Shown piece by piece: positions 15,561 through 26,306 of a DNA stretch of 64,000 nucleotides (positions are counted from its first letter, which is position 1; every line of letters begins with the position of its first letter). The notes beneath the pieces are model-generated. The model saw only the letters and a list, made by a program, of their open reading frames with translations, had not been told where the DNA came from and ran no database searches. Source of the stretch: Leptospira inadai serovar Lyme str. 10 (GTDB lineage: Bacteria > Spirochaetota > Leptospiria > Leptospirales > Leptospiraceae); assembly GCF_000243675.2 (NCBI RefSeq), contig NZ_AHMM02000005.1, forward strand, positions 1 through 64,000, read 5' to 3'. A program made the position numbers and the translations under genes.

Positions 15561-16301
15561 ATGATTCCAGCTAAAGTTTCCACAAGAGAAAGAATTCTTA
15601 ACGAATCCAGAAAGCTATTCTTTGCCAAAGGATACGAAACAACATCGATCCAGGATATTCTCTCCGCACTTGATATCGCGAAGGGTACGTTTTATCACCA
15701 CTTTCAATCAAAGGAAGAATTATTGGAAGAGATTGCAGTAAAGTTTGCTCAAGAAGCTCACTCTACAATGCAAGCGGAGATCGGGGACCTTGGAAACGAG
15801 GGAACAGGATTGGATAAAATTCGGAGAGCCTTGATCGTGACTCATAATTGGAAGAAAGGGAAAGCGGAGGAAATTCGGTTCTTATTGGAATCGCTCTTTT
15901 CGGCGGGCAACCTTCAATTGAGAGACAAGATTCATAGAAAATCCGTCGATCTTAGTTTTCCGCTTTTCGTGTCCTTAACGTTGGAAGGCCAACAAGACGG
16001 CTCCTTGCAAAGCAAGTTAAGAGCGGACCATTTAACTTCCATCATCTTTGATCTTTCCGATGCGTTAGGAGAAAGAGTCGCTTTCTTCCTTTTAGGAAAG
16101 AGCAAAGAGAGCGACGATGAGATATACGAGCTAATGCTTTCGTATCATAAAACGATCGAAGGATTGCTCGGATGTCCGGAAGGCGGATTGGATTATTTCG
16201 ATCGAAACGAATGGACGGAGTTATCAAAATTATTTAGAAAACCCGAACCAATCGCTGAAAGTTTCTCGGAACCCACTCCATTAGTGGCGAATGCCAGTTA
16301 A
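15561..16301 (+). CDS. TetR/AcrR-family transcriptional regulator
   Basis: This is a 246-residue protein with the standard TetR N-terminal DNA-binding domain: STRERILNESRKLFFAKGYE, then TTSIQDILSALDIAKGTFYH as the recognition HTH (about residues 27-46), then HHFQSKEELLEE. The C-terminal ligand-binding domain is divergent, as usual. It is about 40 residues longer than a typical TetR because of an acidic tail. The gene is preceded by a 44-base inverted repeat that fits an autoregulatory operator. No efflux or lipid gene is adjacent on the same strand apart from a DUF1801 protein 35 bases downstream, which may be co-transcribed. The regulated pathway is not evident. Confidence 0.9.
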   Translation: MIPAKVSTRERILNESRKLFFAKGYETTSIQDILSALDIAKGTFYHHFQSKEELLEEIAVKFAQEAHSTMQAEIGDLGNEGTGLDKIRRALIVTHNWKKGKAEEIRFLLESLFSAGNLQLRDKIHRKSVDLSFPLFVSLTLEGQQDGSLQSKLRADHLTSIIFDLSDALGERVAFFLLGKSKESDDEIYELMLSYHKTIEGLLGCPEGGLDYFDRNEWTELSKLFRKPEPIAESFSEPTPLVANAS

Positions 16302-16336
16302 CGTGCCAACGGCAACTCGATTGCCGAGGATAGAAT

Positions 16337-16741
16337 ATGCTACTCTATGCTCTTGTTCCTACCCTTCCTAGAATCGATTGGGAAACTCCGATCGATTCCG
16401 GAATTGAAGATTATATTAAGCGGTCGTCCGAAATTCGGAAAAGTAGAATGCAGGAATTACTCGATTTTATGCGAACCGAATATCCCGACCTTCGAGAAAG
16501 TCTGAAATATAAGATGCCTACTTTTGAAAGGAACGGAAAAAGTATTTCTTTTGCGAACCAGAAGAACTATCTCTCCATTTACTTTCCGGAAGAATCCTAT
16601 GTTAGAGCGTTCCGTGCAAAAGCTAGCGGTATTGCCAGCGGAAAAACCTGTATCAACTTAAAAGACAAAGATAAGGTTCCGATGGTCTATCTGAAAACCT
16701 TACTAAAGAAGGCTCTTGCGGATAAATCGAAACGAAACTGA
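16337..16741 (+). CDS. DUF1801 (YdhG-like) domain protein
   Basis: The 134-residue protein resembles the DUF1801/YdhG fold. A helical start (IEDYIKRSSEIRKSRMQELL) is followed by YPDLRESLKYKMPTFERNGK and a beta segment (ISFANQKNYLSIYFPE), then a basic C-terminal helix. Members of this fold have been linked to iron handling in Bacillus, but the biochemical role is poorly defined. The ATG is preceded by GAGGA with 7-base spacing. It lies 35 bases downstream of a TetR gene and could share its transcript. Confidence 0.75.
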   Translation: MLLYALVPTLPRIDWETPIDSGIEDYIKRSSEIRKSRMQELLDFMRTEYPDLRESLKYKMPTFERNGKSISFANQKNYLSIYFPEESYVRAFRAKASGIASGKTCINLKDKDKVPMVYLKTLLKKALADKSKRN

Positions 16742-16768
16742 TAGGCGGCTACTCTTTCCTTCTTAAAA

Positions 16769-16817
16769 GGGAATACGACCTTCGAAGTTGTTCGATCCTC
16801 TTCCGGGTCGTATTCCC
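16769..16817. other. Inverted repeat in the DUF1801-valS gap
   Basis: Perfect 12-base arms (GGGAATACGACC and GGTCGTATTCCC) flank a 25-base loop, inside a 297-base intergenic gap otherwise without visible genes. There is no T-run after the stem, so it is a poor rho-independent terminator. It may be a DNA- or RNA-level regulatory structure. Function is unknown. Confidence 0.45.
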
Positions 16818-17038
16818 CAAAACCACTCCCGCCTCTTCACAAGAAAACGGCTTATCGGAATGAAATCCGAGCTCTGCATCGAATCCGGTTTCCCGGATCG
16901 CAATTCTTCTTTATAACGGTATGTGTCCTACTAAAAAAGAATGTGACATAATTAACGGCGAATTCTCAGACTCGAATCGCAGAGTTTCTATTCACTTGAC
17001 CTCTCCCTTCCGCAGAAAAATCTATCCGAACGAAGGCC

Positions 17039-19690
17039 ATGAAGAAGCAGATAAGCGATCGTTACGAACCCGCGAGCGTCGAGCCAAAATGGATTTCCCT
17101 CTGGGAAGAACGTAAAAGCTTTTGCCCGAACCAAGCAGTTTCCCCTTCTTTTTCGATCGCAATACCTCCTCCGAATGTGACCGGAAGTCTCCACATCGGA
17201 CATGCTCTGAATCATACGATCCAAGATATCATCATTCGAATCGAACGGAAGAAAGGAAAAGCGGCGCTTTGGATTCCGGGAATGGATCATGCCGGAATTG
17301 CAACCCAAGTCGTAGTCGAGCGGGAATTGGCAAAAGAAGGAAAGAAACGCACCGATTTTACCCGGGAAGAATTCGAAAAGAAGGTTTGGGAGTGGAAGGA
17401 ACATTCGGGTGGATTGATCCGTAACCAGCAAAAACTGCTAGGAGAATCCGTCGATTGGTCGCGGCAAAGATTCACTATGGACGAAGGCCTATCCAAGGCG
17501 GTCGTTACGGTTTTTAAATCCCTATATGACGAAGGCTTGATTTATCGCGGAGAACGCATCATCAACTGGTGTCCTAAAACTCTGACTGCGATTTCGGACT
17601 TGGAAGTCGAATACAAGGAAACAAAAGGCAAATTATACCATCTACGGTATCCGATCGTCGGACAGCCGGGAAAATACGTTATCGTCGCTACGACTAGACC
17701 TGAAACCATGTTCGGGGACGTCGCAGTCGCCGCGCACCCGGATGACGAACGTTATAAAAATTTAAAAGGCGCCGTGGTGGAGCTCCCGCTCACAAATCGC
17801 ACGATCCCGATCGTATTCGACGGTTTCGTAGATAAGGATTTCGGTTCCGGTTTGGTGAAAATCACTCCTGCCCACGACGCGAACGACTTCGAAGCAGGAC
17901 AACGTCTCGGCTTAAAGCCGTTGATCGTAATGAACCCGAATGCCACTCTAAACGAACAGGCGGGAAAATACGCGGGACTAGATCGTTTCGTCGCTCGCAG
18001 AAAGATAGTCTCGGATCTGGAAGAGGCGGGATTGGTCGAGAAGGTCGAAGATCATGTTCATTCTATAGGGCATAATTCCAGAGGTGGAGAGGTAATAGAG
18101 CCGTATCTTTCCCTACAATGGTTCTGCAAAATGAGATCCCTCGCGGATCTAGCCGTCGAAGCGGTTCGTTCCGGAGAAACGGAATTCGCGCCTAAGCTTT
18201 GGGAAAAAACTTTTTTCGAATGGATGAACAATATCCGAGACTGGTGCGTTTCCAGGCAACTTTGGTGGGGACACCGAATTCCCGCATATCATTGCAAAAA
18301 TTGTAATCATACGGAAGTTTCCGAATCGAAAGTAGAAGTTTGCCCGAATTGCAGCTCTCGCGACGTGGAGCAGGATCCCGACGTATTGGACACTTGGTTC
18401 TCGTCCCAACTCTGGCCGTTTTCGACATTAGGTTGGCCGGAACGTACACCGGATTTCGAGAAATTTTATCCGACGCAAGTTCTCGTTACCGCTTTCGATA
18501 TCATCTTTTTCTGGGTAGCCCGCATGATTATGATGGGCAAAAAATTTACCGGAAAATCCCCTTTCGCAAAAGTAATCATCCATGCGCTCGTCCGCGATAA
18601 GGAAGGAAAAAAATTTTCCAAGTCGGTCGGGAACGTCGTGGATCCTCTCGATATGATGAACAAATACGGAACCGATTCGTTCCGTTTCTTCTTGGCCGCC
18701 ACTCTTCCCGAAGCGAAGGATATTCTCTTTGACGAAAGCCGACTGGACGGTTACCGCTCTTTCTGCAATAAGATTTGGAATTCCAGCAGATTCATTCAGA
18801 TGAACTTGGAGGAAGGATTCCAAAAGAAGAAACTAGAAACTTCTTACGGCTCCAGATTGGAACCGATGGACAAATGGATCCTGCACAAATTCAACGAAAC
18901 TCTTTCCAACTACGAACGAGCCTATTCCAAATTTCTTTTTTTTGAAATGGCTTCCGAAATTTACGAATTCGTTTGGGGCGATTTTTGCGATTGGTACATC
19001 GAACTCGTAAAACCGAGGATCTACGGTAAATTAGGACCCGAATCCCAGGAAGTCGCCAAGCAAGTGTTAGTGGACATTCTCGTTCAAGCATTAGGATTAT
19101 TGCATCCTTTTATGCCTTTCTTAACCGAAGAAATCCATGAGGTATTCGGAGAGGGAGAATTCCTGATCGGGACACCTTTTCCGACCAAATATTCCGCTTC
19201 GGCGGAAGACGAGGGAGTCGTTAAGACCACTATTATGCAGGAAGCGATCAAGCAAATCCGCGTACAAAGAGCGGAAAACGGCGTTCCTCTGGATAAAAAA
19301 TGCCAGGCCATATTAAAATCGACCAATCCGTTAGTCGCCTCTTCCGTTAAAGATTTTGAAGTTTCGATTTTACAGCTGGCTCGGTTGGAAAACATTCGCG
19401 TAGACGAGGCTTACTCGATCGAAAAAACGGATTCGGTCGGTGCGTTTCGATTCGGCGAAGTGATTCTTCCCCTTGCCGGAATGATCGATTTTGAAAAGGA
19501 AAAAGCGAGATTAGAAAAAGAACTTCAAAAAACCGTGCAAGAAGAGGAGAAACTTTCTTCCAAGCTCGAAAATGCGAATTTTCTTGCGAAAGCGAATCCG
19601 GACATCGTCGAAAAGGAAAAGGAAAAACTCCGGCTTTTAAAGGAAAAAGTGGAAATCATTCGCAAGGGAATCGAAAAGCTTTCTTACTGA
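17039..19690 (+). CDS. valS: Valyl-tRNA synthetase
   Basis: Cytoplasmic class I aminoacyl-tRNA synthetase that charges tRNA-Val and edits mischarged Thr. At 883 residues it has family length. The ATP-binding HIGH motif lies at residues 52-55 ([13 protein letters not shown]) and the KMSKS equivalent KFSKS at 525-529. The CP1 editing domain is recognisable ([19 protein letters not shown]). A zinc-ribbon-like insertion (CKNCNH ... CPNCSS) precedes [20 protein letters not shown], and the C-terminus is the ValRS tRNA-binding coiled coil ([20 protein letters not shown]). ATG 17039 has a GAAGG ribosome site. It appears monocistronic, with purD starting 113 bases later. Confidence 0.97.
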   Translation: MKKQISDRYEPASVEPKWISLWEERKSFCPNQAVSPSFSIAIPPPNVTGSLHIGHALNHTIQDIIIRIERKKGKAALWIPGMDHAGIATQVVVERELAKEGKKRTDFTREEFEKKVWEWKEHSGGLIRNQQKLLGESVDWSRQRFTMDEGLSKAVVTVFKSLYDEGLIYRGERIINWCPKTLTAISDLEVEYKETKGKLYHLRYPIVGQPGKYVIVATTRPETMFGDVAVAAHPDDERYKNLKGAVVELPLTNRTIPIVFDGFVDKDFGSGLVKITPAHDANDFEAGQRLGLKPLIVMNPNATLNEQAGKYAGLDRFVARRKIVSDLEEAGLVEKVEDHVHSIGHNSRGGEVIEPYLSLQWFCKMRSLADLAVEAVRSGETEFAPKLWEKTFFEWMNNIRDWCVSRQLWWGHRIPAYHCKNCNHTEVSESKVEVCPNCSSRDVEQDPDVLDTWFSSQLWPFSTLGWPERTPDFEKFYPTQVLVTAFDIIFFWVARMIMMGKKFTGKSPFAKVIIHALVRDKEGKKFSKSVGNVVDPLDMMNKYGTDSFRFFLAATLPEAKDILFDESRLDGYRSFCNKIWNSSRFIQMNLEEGFQKKKLETSYGSRLEPMDKWILHKFNETLSNYERAYSKFLFFEMASEIYEFVWGDFCDWYIELVKPRIYGKLGPESQEVAKQVLVDILVQALGLLHPFMPFLTEEIHEVFGEGEFLIGTPFPTKYSASAEDEGVVKTTIMQEAIKQIRVQRAENGVPLDKKCQAILKSTNPLVASSVKDFEVSILQLARLENIRVDEAYSIEKTDSVGAFRFGEVILPLAGMIDFEKEKARLEKELQKTVQEEEKLSSKLENANFLAKANPDIVEKEKEKLRLLKEKVEIIRKGIEKLSY

Positions 19691-19803
19691 AACGGTATTT
19701 ATAAGTTTTTCATAATTCGATTTATTTCAAAAAAGGCGTTCTTCTTTCGTCCTTTTCGGTTTGTTGAGCGCATAGTAAGAATCTTGGAGCGGTCTTTTAT
19801 ATT

Positions 19804-21075
19804 ATGTCTAGTGTTCTTTTAATCGGCTCTGGCGGTAGGGAAAGTGCAATCGCTTACAAACTAAGGCAATCTTCAAAATTGACCTCCCTCCATGTTTTTC
19901 CGGGAAACGGCGGCTTTCCCGAAGAGGAACTCCTCCCCATCGATTCCTTAGACTTAAAACAAAAAACGTCCGTGCAAGAGTTCGTTAGAAAAGGGGGATA
20001 TGACCTAGTCGTAGTCGGACCCGAGGATCCCTTAGTGGACGGTATCTGCGATTGGCTTCAGGAAATAAACGTACCGACTTTCGGGCCGTCCGCTTACTGT
20101 GCGCAGGTGGAGGGATCCAAAGAATTTGCAAAATCTTTAATGAACGAGGCGGGAGTTCCTACCGCAAAATACGAGTCTTTTTCCGATTTCGAGTCCGCCT
20201 TGGCCTATACCCGAAAAGAGGGAGTTCCGATCGTAATTAAGGCGGACGGGCTCGCAGCAGGAAAAGGGGTCACGGTTTGTTTTCGGATCGAAGAGGCCGT
20301 GATCGCGCTCAAAGAAATCTTTTTAGATAAGAAATTCGGAGTTAGCGGAAATAAAGTCGTTATCGAAGAATTTATGGAAGGTCAAGAAGCTTCCATCTTT
20401 GCGATAAGCGACGGCATCAGATATTTTACTCTTCCCGCCGCACAGGATCATAAGCGGGCCTATGACGGAGACAAGGGTCCGAACACCGGAGGCATGGGCG
20501 CATACTGTCCGACGCCTATCATCACGTCTGAAACATTAGAAAATATTAATCGAACCGTTTTCGATCCGATGTTCGAAGTATTCCGAAAAAAAGGTCATCC
20601 TTATAAAGGACTATTGTACGCCGGATTAATGATCACTCCTAAGGGAGAACCGAAGATAGTGGAATTTAATTGCCGCTTCGGTGATCCGGAAACGCAGTGT
20701 GTGCTTCCGATGCTGGACGGCGACTTATTGGAGATTTTCATGGCAAGCGCCAAAGGAAACCTCTCCGGCGTAAAAACGAGCATTCTACCGGGTGCATCTA
20801 CCGTGGTCGTTTTGGCCGCAGATGGTTATCCCGAATCTTATGCAAAGAATATTCCTTTAAATATCCCCGAAACGGGTAGTAAAGATATCGTAGTTTTTCA
20901 TGCAGGAACTTCAAAAAAGGATGGAAACATAATCTCCACGGGTGGAAGAATTTTAGGAGTTTCGGCCCGAGGAAAGAATCTGAAGGATTCTGTAGAAAAA
21001 GCTTATTCTTATTTAAGCAAACTCGACGCGCCCAAAACCTTCTACCGAAAGGATATTGCTCACAAAGCATTGTAG
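19804..21075 (+). CDS. purD: Phosphoribosylamine-glycine ligase (GAR synthetase)
   Basis: This enzyme performs the second step of de novo purine synthesis, joining glycine to 5-phosphoribosylamine with ATP. At 423 residues it has family length. The N-terminal domain carries the GSGGRESA nucleotide-fold motif, followed by [12 protein letters not shown]. The ATP-grasp domain has [13 protein letters not shown] and the PurD signature [12 protein letters not shown], with [14 protein letters not shown] between them. The C-terminus ends in the usual [13 protein letters not shown] small gene of unknown function follows 3 bases after the stop, so the two form an operon. Confidence 0.97.
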   Translation: MSSVLLIGSGGRESAIAYKLRQSSKLTSLHVFPGNGGFPEEELLPIDSLDLKQKTSVQEFVRKGGYDLVVVGPEDPLVDGICDWLQEINVPTFGPSAYCAQVEGSKEFAKSLMNEAGVPTAKYESFSDFESALAYTRKEGVPIVIKADGLAAGKGVTVCFRIEEAVIALKEIFLDKKFGVSGNKVVIEEFMEGQEASIFAISDGIRYFTLPAAQDHKRAYDGDKGPNTGGMGAYCPTPIITSETLENINRTVFDPMFEVFRKKGHPYKGLLYAGLMITPKGEPKIVEFNCRFGDPETQCVLPMLDGDLLEIFMASAKGNLSGVKTSILPGASTVVVLAADGYPESYAKNIPLNIPETGSKDIVVFHAGTSKKDGNIISTGGRILGVSARGKNLKDSVEKAYSYLSKLDAPKTFYRKDIAHKAL

Positions 21076-21078
21076 ACT

Positions 21079-21924
21079 ATGCCGTTTCTCGTATCTGGAA
21101 ATATAGATTTAATCGATCAGGTCAGCCTGCGCAAGTTGGAGAAGCATCTAGGGGTCATTTTATCTCCTCATCAATATCCGATAGAACAATATAATTTAAT
21201 TCGAAATTCCTTACGATCCAAACTAGATTCGGAAAACTTAATTCGAAGAATGAGTAGGAAAGAATTGCTTTCCTTTATCTATATTCTCACGCAGTTCGGG
21301 GATGTCGTCCAAGGGGAGACTCCCCAAGAATATCTAGACGTCGACAATATACCCGTCGTTTTAGAATGGCAGAAGGGACATTTTATGGTTCCTTACGAAG
21401 TCCTGGATTTTTTAGCGCATTCTAGAGTATTTCGAAATCAAAATTATCTGTTTGCGCTGATTCCTCCCCTGCCTTCTAAGGAAAAGAAAGCTTGGATCGA
21501 ATGGATAGGAGCCGGATACGGGAAAACGTTTCCCAGAGAGATCAATCACGAGCTTTATTTTCAATGCCGACATCTGCAAAAACCCTTCCAAGGAAAGAGT
21601 CTGGTCCAGGAAGAAGTCATTCGGATCGATCAATTATGGGCTCCGGGAAAAGATGAAGTCGCCGACTGGTTTTATAAGGGAATCACTCCTTTCTATACGG
21701 CCATGAAGGAGCTCCAGCGGGTAGAGAGAGATCCTTTCTTATTGCATGTTTTAGATCTAATTCGTTCGGGAAAACTTGTCCTAAAACGCACCCCGGAGGA
21801 ATTTGGCAAAAGAGAGGAGTTCGATCTCGTCTCGACTGTGGAAGGCAACACGCCCCAATTACGGGACACCGTATTTAGTTGGGAAGTGGAACGGGAAGAA
21901 CGCGAAGACTTTCTTTTCCGTTGA
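21079..21924 (+). CDS. Conserved-looking cytoplasmic protein of unknown function in the purD operon
   Basis: The 281-residue product has no signal peptide, no membrane segment and no motif I recognise. It is mixed alpha/beta and rich in charged residues, with clusters such as [20 protein letters not shown] and [12 protein letters not shown] at the end. The start lies 3 bases after the purD stop, which implies translational coupling. The 64-base gap to prfB holds a palindrome that overlaps its stop codon. It looks like a genuine coding gene by codon use and context. A purine-related role would be guilt by association only. Confidence 0.7.
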   Translation: MPFLVSGNIDLIDQVSLRKLEKHLGVILSPHQYPIEQYNLIRNSLRSKLDSENLIRRMSRKELLSFIYILTQFGDVVQGETPQEYLDVDNIPVVLEWQKGHFMVPYEVLDFLAHSRVFRNQNYLFALIPPLPSKEKKAWIEWIGAGYGKTFPREINHELYFQCRHLQKPFQGKSLVQEEVIRIDQLWAPGKDEVADWFYKGITPFYTAMKELQRVERDPFLLHVLDLIRSGKLVLKRTPEEFGKREEFDLVSTVEGNTPQLRDTVFSWEVEREEREDFLFR

Positions 21925-21945
21925 AGAGCCGGCTCTTCCTTCCCT
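21923..21945 (+). terminator. Possible terminator hairpin after the purD operon
   Basis: GAAGAGCCGGCTCTTC is a perfect 16-base palindrome overlapping the TGA stop and can fold as a 6-bp stem with a CCGG loop. A pyrimidine-rich CTTCCCTCTTTTT run follows. The stem is short and the T-run is broken, so it may be a weak terminator or a coincidental palindrome. Confidence 0.4.
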
Positions 21946-21988
21946 CTTTTTCACACATCTTATTATAAAGCAGTAAAAATCGATCCGC

Positions 21989-23092
21989 ATGGAAGTTAAA
22001 AACGCCAAGGAACTCAAACGTCTCTCTAAAGAATTACAGGAGAATTTCCTGAATCGATGGAAACTCTTGAATCTGGATAAGGATCAAGATCAATTAAAGT
22101 CCTTTAACGATAGAATATCCGATCCCTCGTTTTGGGATAACCCGGATCAGGCAAAATCAATCAGCCAACGAAAAACCGAATTAGAACGAAAACTTGCGCC
22201 CTGGATCGCAATCCGACAGGACATCAACGACTTTCCGGATTTGGTGGAATTAACTTTCGAAGAGAAAGGGGAAGACGGGGTAGAAGAGCTTAGTACGGAA
22301 TATTCCCGTCTAAAAGACGAATTTGAAAGATTAGAACTCCTCGGCGCACTGAACGAACCGGAGGATATGAAGCCCGCCTTCTTGAATATTCATCCCGGCG
22401 CAGGCGGCACCGAAAGTCAAGATTGGGCAGAAATGCTTTTTCGAATGTATTTAAAATACTTCGATAAGAAAGGATATCAGTACAGCGTCGTCGATTTTCA
22501 AGAAGGTGAAGGCGCCGGGATCAAGAATGCGACGATCCATGTAATCGGGGATTTCGCTTACGGTTTTTTGAAATGCGAAAACGGAGTTCATAGACTAGTC
22601 CGAATCTCCCCTTTCGACGCAAATAAAAGACGACATACGTCTTTCGTTTCGGTTCACGTCAGTCCTGAGCTGGACGACGATATCGATATAAAAATCGAAG
22701 ATAAGGATTTGAGAATCGACGTGTATCGTTCGTCCGGTGCCGGCGGACAACACGTCAACACTACCGACTCGGCAGTCCGAATGACGCATATTCCGACAGG
22801 GATCGTCGTCGCCTGCCAAAATGAACGTTCGCAAATTAAAAACCGCGATACTGCGATGAAGATGCTCAAGGCGCGTTTATATGAAATGGAACAGGAGCGA
22901 TTAAAAGAGGATCTGCAAAAAAAATCCGGCGAAAAGAAAGACATCGCCTGGGGAAATCAAATCCGCTCATACGTATTCCATCCTTATAATATGGTTAAAG
23001 ACCATCGAACGGATTATGAAACCGGAAATGTTCAGGCGGTTATGGACGGGGACATAGAACCGTTTATTATGGCTTACTTAAAAACCCTCTAA
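21989..23092 (+). CDS. prfB: Peptide chain release factor 2
   Basis: RF2 recognises UGA and UAA stop codons on the ribosome and releases the nascent chain. The 367-residue product has the RF2-specific tripeptide SPF at 207-209 ([13 protein letters not shown]) and the catalytic GGQ at 252-254 ([20 protein letters not shown]). The anchor [18 protein letters not shown] sits in the usual place. Unlike E. coli and many bacteria, the reading frame is open from ATG to the end. No in-frame UGA or CUUUGAC slip site interrupts the first 30 codons, so the classical +1 autoregulatory frameshift is absent. The last 26 bases overlap a truncated convergent ORF. Confidence 0.97.
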   Translation: MEVKNAKELKRLSKELQENFLNRWKLLNLDKDQDQLKSFNDRISDPSFWDNPDQAKSISQRKTELERKLAPWIAIRQDINDFPDLVELTFEEKGEDGVEELSTEYSRLKDEFERLELLGALNEPEDMKPAFLNIHPGAGGTESQDWAEMLFRMYLKYFDKKGYQYSVVDFQEGEGAGIKNATIHVIGDFAYGFLKCENGVHRLVRISPFDANKRRHTSFVSVHVSPELDDDIDIKIEDKDLRIDVYRSSGAGGQHVNTTDSAVRMTHIPTGIVVACQNERSQIKNRDTAMKMLKARLYEMEQERLKEDLQKKSGEKKDIAWGNQIRSYVFHPYNMVKDHRTDYETGNVQAVMDGDIEPFIMAYLKTL

Positions 23093-23312
23093 CGAATCGA
23101 TGATATATCGATTCCCCGGACCGATATCCGTTCCAGCCGAGAACAAACGTTTCCCCCGCTTTTCGATACTCTCCGGTTTGATGATGAGAGATCACATAAA
23201 ACGGTCCCTGAACTTCTTCTCGAACTTCCACCGTATTAAAAGCACCCATGTATCCGAGAAATACGATCAATAAGAGGAGTATAACCCCGGCGATGGATAA
23301 ACCGATTTTCAT
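23067..23312 (-). pseudogene. N-terminal stub of a membrane-anchored GyrI/effector-binding-like protein
   Basis: From ATG 23312, which has a GAGG ribosome site, the ORF encodes an N-terminal membrane anchor ([20 protein letters not shown]). A segment typical of the start of GyrI-like or AraC effector-binding domains follows ([28 protein letters not shown]). The sequence then loses resemblance and stops after 82 residues, inside the end of convergent prfB. The usual domain needs about 150 residues, so the gene appears truncated by a deletion or rearrangement against prfB. Assignment of the fold is from pattern only. Confidence 0.55.
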
Positions 23313-23494
23313 AGAAACCTCGACTATATTTATGGAAGCGATCGGAGCCAAAAAAAGCGATGCGTAACGTCCCAACGGCTTGGCATCCCGAAACATATTC
23401 TCATAAAAGTATTTCTAACGTTAAAAATCCGATTCGAAGGTTTCAGTTGTTCACCAAACCGTTGCATCTAGTTTCGTGAACGATAAGCGATGAA

Positions 23495-24814
23495 CTAGCG
23501 AATTCCGTATTTTTCCTTGGCCCGTTTGATTTTAACTTCCATTCCCTTCCACAAAGTCTCTTTTTGCGGATGGAAGGTCGCATAGACGCCTTGTCGAACA
23601 AGATCTATGATTTCTTCCAATGAAAAGTCTAGAAAGCGCCAAAGTTTAAAATATTCGTAAGTAAGATTGACGTTAAAGATTTCGGGATCGTCCGTATTGA
23701 TGCAAAGAGGCAACCCTTGATCGTAATAATATCGTACCGGATGGTTCTGCTCCTTTCTAACGTATTTTCCGGTAAACACGTTAGACGTCACACAGATTTC
23801 GATCGGGATCCTGTTTTCGCGGAGATAGTTGACCAATTCCGGGTCCTGAATCGCGGAAGTACCATGGCCGATACGTTCGGCCTTACATTGTTCCACCGCT
23901 TCCCAAATCGCCCATGGACCGTCGTCTTCTCCCGAATGTGCGACGACTCGAAGCCCCGCTTCCCTCGCTTTTTTAAAGACTTCGGCATAATCCCGCGCAG
24001 GGCCCATTAATTCGGCACCGCCTAATCCGATTCCTATAATTTCCTTTTGCTTGAGCTTGAGAACCCGATTGAGATTATTCATCGCATTCTCGGGACCGAA
24101 AGAACGGGAAACATCGACCAGAATTCGAATTTCTATCCCATCCTTCGCTTTTTCCTCACGGATTCCTTCCACGAGTTGCCCGACCATTTCGTCGAAATCC
24201 AAGCCGTTCTGGATAAATTTGGAAGGTGCAAAGAAAACCTCGGTATAGAGGATATTATTGGTCCTCATGTATTCCGCAAGACTGCCAACAAAATAATACA
24301 AATCCGCGGGCTCTTTAACTAAGCTTTGGATAAAGAAGAATACTTGAATGAATCCGTTCAGATCCTTGAAATTGAACTTGGCCTCGAACTCTTCGTCGCT
24401 TAACGAAATGCCGTTCTTCACCATCAGCTTCCTCATGGTTTCCTTATTTACGCAGGCTTCCAGATGCAAATGGATTTCGGTCTTAGGGAGTTCCCGAATA
24501 AAATTGATGACGTCTTGGTCCTGAAGCTTTTGGCCCGAAAGATCCGCCGGTTCCAATAGCGCCGACGCCGTAGACCTACCGGATTCATGCGCTTCCGAAT
24601 CACCGAGGAGCCAAGAAGGAGGCCGATCGACTTCTAATTCCAGAAGTCGAATCCGTTCGTTGAGTAGGTTATTGATCTGTTTATCGAAGGAAATTTGCAG
24701 GGACGACGAATACGGCCTGTCGGCGGGAAGCCGACTTTTTAATCGATTCAGTTCCGTTACGTCACGGTCGAGGATCCGGATTCTATCCAGGATGTCGGCG
24801 AAGGTTAAACCCAC
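23495..24814 (-). CDS. Adenosine deaminase-family amidohydrolase with N-terminal extension
   Basis: The 439-residue metal-dependent deaminase belongs to the adenosine/AMP deaminase family. Visible metal and catalytic motifs are H115 and H117 in EIHLHLEA, H293 and E296 in AHSGE, the GHG in ERIGHGTSA, and D375-D376 in NTDDP. About 110 residues precede the barrel, including a helical, charged segment, and this is longer than ordinary Add. HLHLEACVNKETM differs from the usual HLHLDGS and is somewhat reminiscent of AMP deaminase. The substrate (adenosine, adenine, AMP or 6-aminofutalosine) therefore cannot be fixed. The start is GTG 24814, with only a weak ribosome site. It stands alone on this strand. 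Confidence 0.85.
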   Translation of the reverse strand: MGLTFADILDRIRILDRDVTELNRLKSRLPADRPYSSSLQISFDKQINNLLNERIRLLELEVDRPPSWLLGDSEAHESGRSTASALLEPADLSGQKLQDQDVINFIRELPKTEIHLHLEACVNKETMRKLMVKNGISLSDEEFEAKFNFKDLNGFIQVFFFIQSLVKEPADLYYFVGSLAEYMRTNNILYTEVFFAPSKFIQNGLDFDEMVGQLVEGIREEKAKDGIEIRILVDVSRSFGPENAMNNLNRVLKLKQKEIIGIGLGGAELMGPARDYAEVFKKAREAGLRVVAHSGEDDGPWAIWEAVEQCKAERIGHGTSAIQDPELVNYLRENRIPIEICVTSNVFTGKYVRKEQNHPVRYYYDQGLPLCINTDDPEIFNVNLTYEYFKLWRFLDFSLEEIIDLVRQGVYATFHPQKETLWKGMEVKIKRAKEKYGIR

Positions 24815-24933
24815 GGGAGCAGAATAGGGAACCGCCTCTTGGATTTCAATTCGGAAAAAGATTCCGGAGGTTTTCCTCTTATCTTTTCCAAAAATTCGCC
24901 GATCTTATAGGAAGCCCCGGAGGATTTTGTCGC

Positions 24934-26130
24934 ATGATAACAGCGAGAAAGACTTTCTTGCCTTTTGCACTACCGTTGATCTCGGAAAGAGCCGTCGAAG
25001 AAGTTGCCGCCGTACTCCGCTCCGGCTGGATCACCTCGGGGCCGAAAGTGAAGGAATTCGAAGAAGAATTCGCCCGATACACCGGCTCGGCATACGCACT
25101 CGCATTAAATTCCGCCACCGCAGGTCTTCATTTAGCGTTAGAGGCTATCGGACTTTGCTCCGAAGACGCGGTCTTCGTTCCGGCGGTCACGTTTACCGCA
25201 ACGGCGGAGACGATCTGTTACTTTGGGGCCGAACCGATCCTGACCGACGTGGATCCTATTTTCAACCTGATGACCGAAAGCACATTGAGAGAAGCGATAG
25301 ACCGGGAATGCGTTTCCACTAAGGGAAATTTGGTTCATAAAAAAACCGGGAAAACCGTTCGAGCTCTAATGCCCGTCCATTTAGCCGGAGCCGTCTGCGA
25401 CATGGATGCCTTGAATGCGATCGCCCGCGAGTATCATCTATACGTAATCGAAGACTCCGCTCACGCATTCCCCGCAACTCATAAAGGAGAAAAGGTAGGA
25501 ACTCACGGGGATTTTACCGTCTTCAGTTTTTACGCCACCAAAGGAATTACTACCGGTGAGGGCGGCATGGTGACGACTCGACATGCTCATTTTGCGGAGC
25601 GGATCAAGCTGATGCGATTGCACGGGATCAATCGGGAAACCTTCGATCGTCCGGGCTGGTACTACGAAGTGGTTTCCCCGGGCTTCAAATATAATATGAG
25701 CGATATCGCGGCCGCAATCGGCGTCGTTCAATTATCCGAAGCGGACGAACTTTGGAAACGAAGAATTCTGATCTCGGATATTTATCGTTCCGAGTTTTCC
25801 GAATTACCTTTTCTTCATTTGCCTTTACCGGCAAAATCGGGAGAGCATTCCTGGCATTTATTTAGAGTAGAAGTCGATCGCGTAAACGGAAAGATCGATC
25901 GGGACATCTTATGTTCCGAATTAAAGAAACGAAATATAGGTTCTAGCCTGCATTTTATTCCTCTATACGAACATTCTTTTTATCAAAGGTTCGGTTTTGA
26001 AAAGAAATACTATCCGAATGCCGACTCGATGTATCAGAGAACATTGTCCCTTCCTCTGTTTCCGGGAATGAGCGACGGAGACATAGAGGATGTGGTCTCC
26101 GCAATTCGGGAAATCTTTTCGAAGTTCTGA
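24934..26130 (+). CDS. DegT/DnrJ/EryC1/StrS-family PLP aminotransferase
   Basis: The 398-residue protein is a sugar aminotransferase of the DegT/WbpE type, which transfers an amino group from glutamate to a nucleotide-linked keto-sugar. Landmarks are the N-terminal RSGWITSGPKVKEFE, the cofactor-contact region ALNSATAGLHLAL, VHLAGAVCDMDAL, EDSAHAF with the PLP ring-stacking acid, and the Schiff-base Lys 203 in FSFYATKGITTGEGG. The C-terminal part carries SSLHFIPLYEH. A GGAGG site lies 10 bases before the ATG. No other LPS or glycan gene is adjacent, so its sugar pathway is not evident from context. Confidence 0.92.
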   Translation: MITARKTFLPFALPLISERAVEEVAAVLRSGWITSGPKVKEFEEEFARYTGSAYALALNSATAGLHLALEAIGLCSEDAVFVPAVTFTATAETICYFGAEPILTDVDPIFNLMTESTLREAIDRECVSTKGNLVHKKTGKTVRALMPVHLAGAVCDMDALNAIAREYHLYVIEDSAHAFPATHKGEKVGTHGDFTVFSFYATKGITTGEGGMVTTRHAHFAERIKLMRLHGINRETFDRPGWYYEVVSPGFKYNMSDIAAAIGVVQLSEADELWKRRILISDIYRSEFSELPFLHLPLPAKSGEHSWHLFRVEVDRVNGKIDRDILCSELKKRNIGSSLHFIPLYEHSFYQRFGFEKKYYPNADSMYQRTLSLPLFPGMSDGDIEDVVSAIREIFSKF

Positions 26131-26306
26131 CGGCAAGAGACGCCCAGCCTAGTCGATCACAACTTGCTACTCGGGATCGGATTTCTTCGGATTGAGAGGA
26201 CGAAATTCAGCGATCTTTAAACCGCTTGAAGGAAAGAATCGTTCGAGAGATCACGTCTGCAGCTGCACTTCGCGATTTCTTTCGAATCCTAAAACCGCAG
26301 TGCAAT

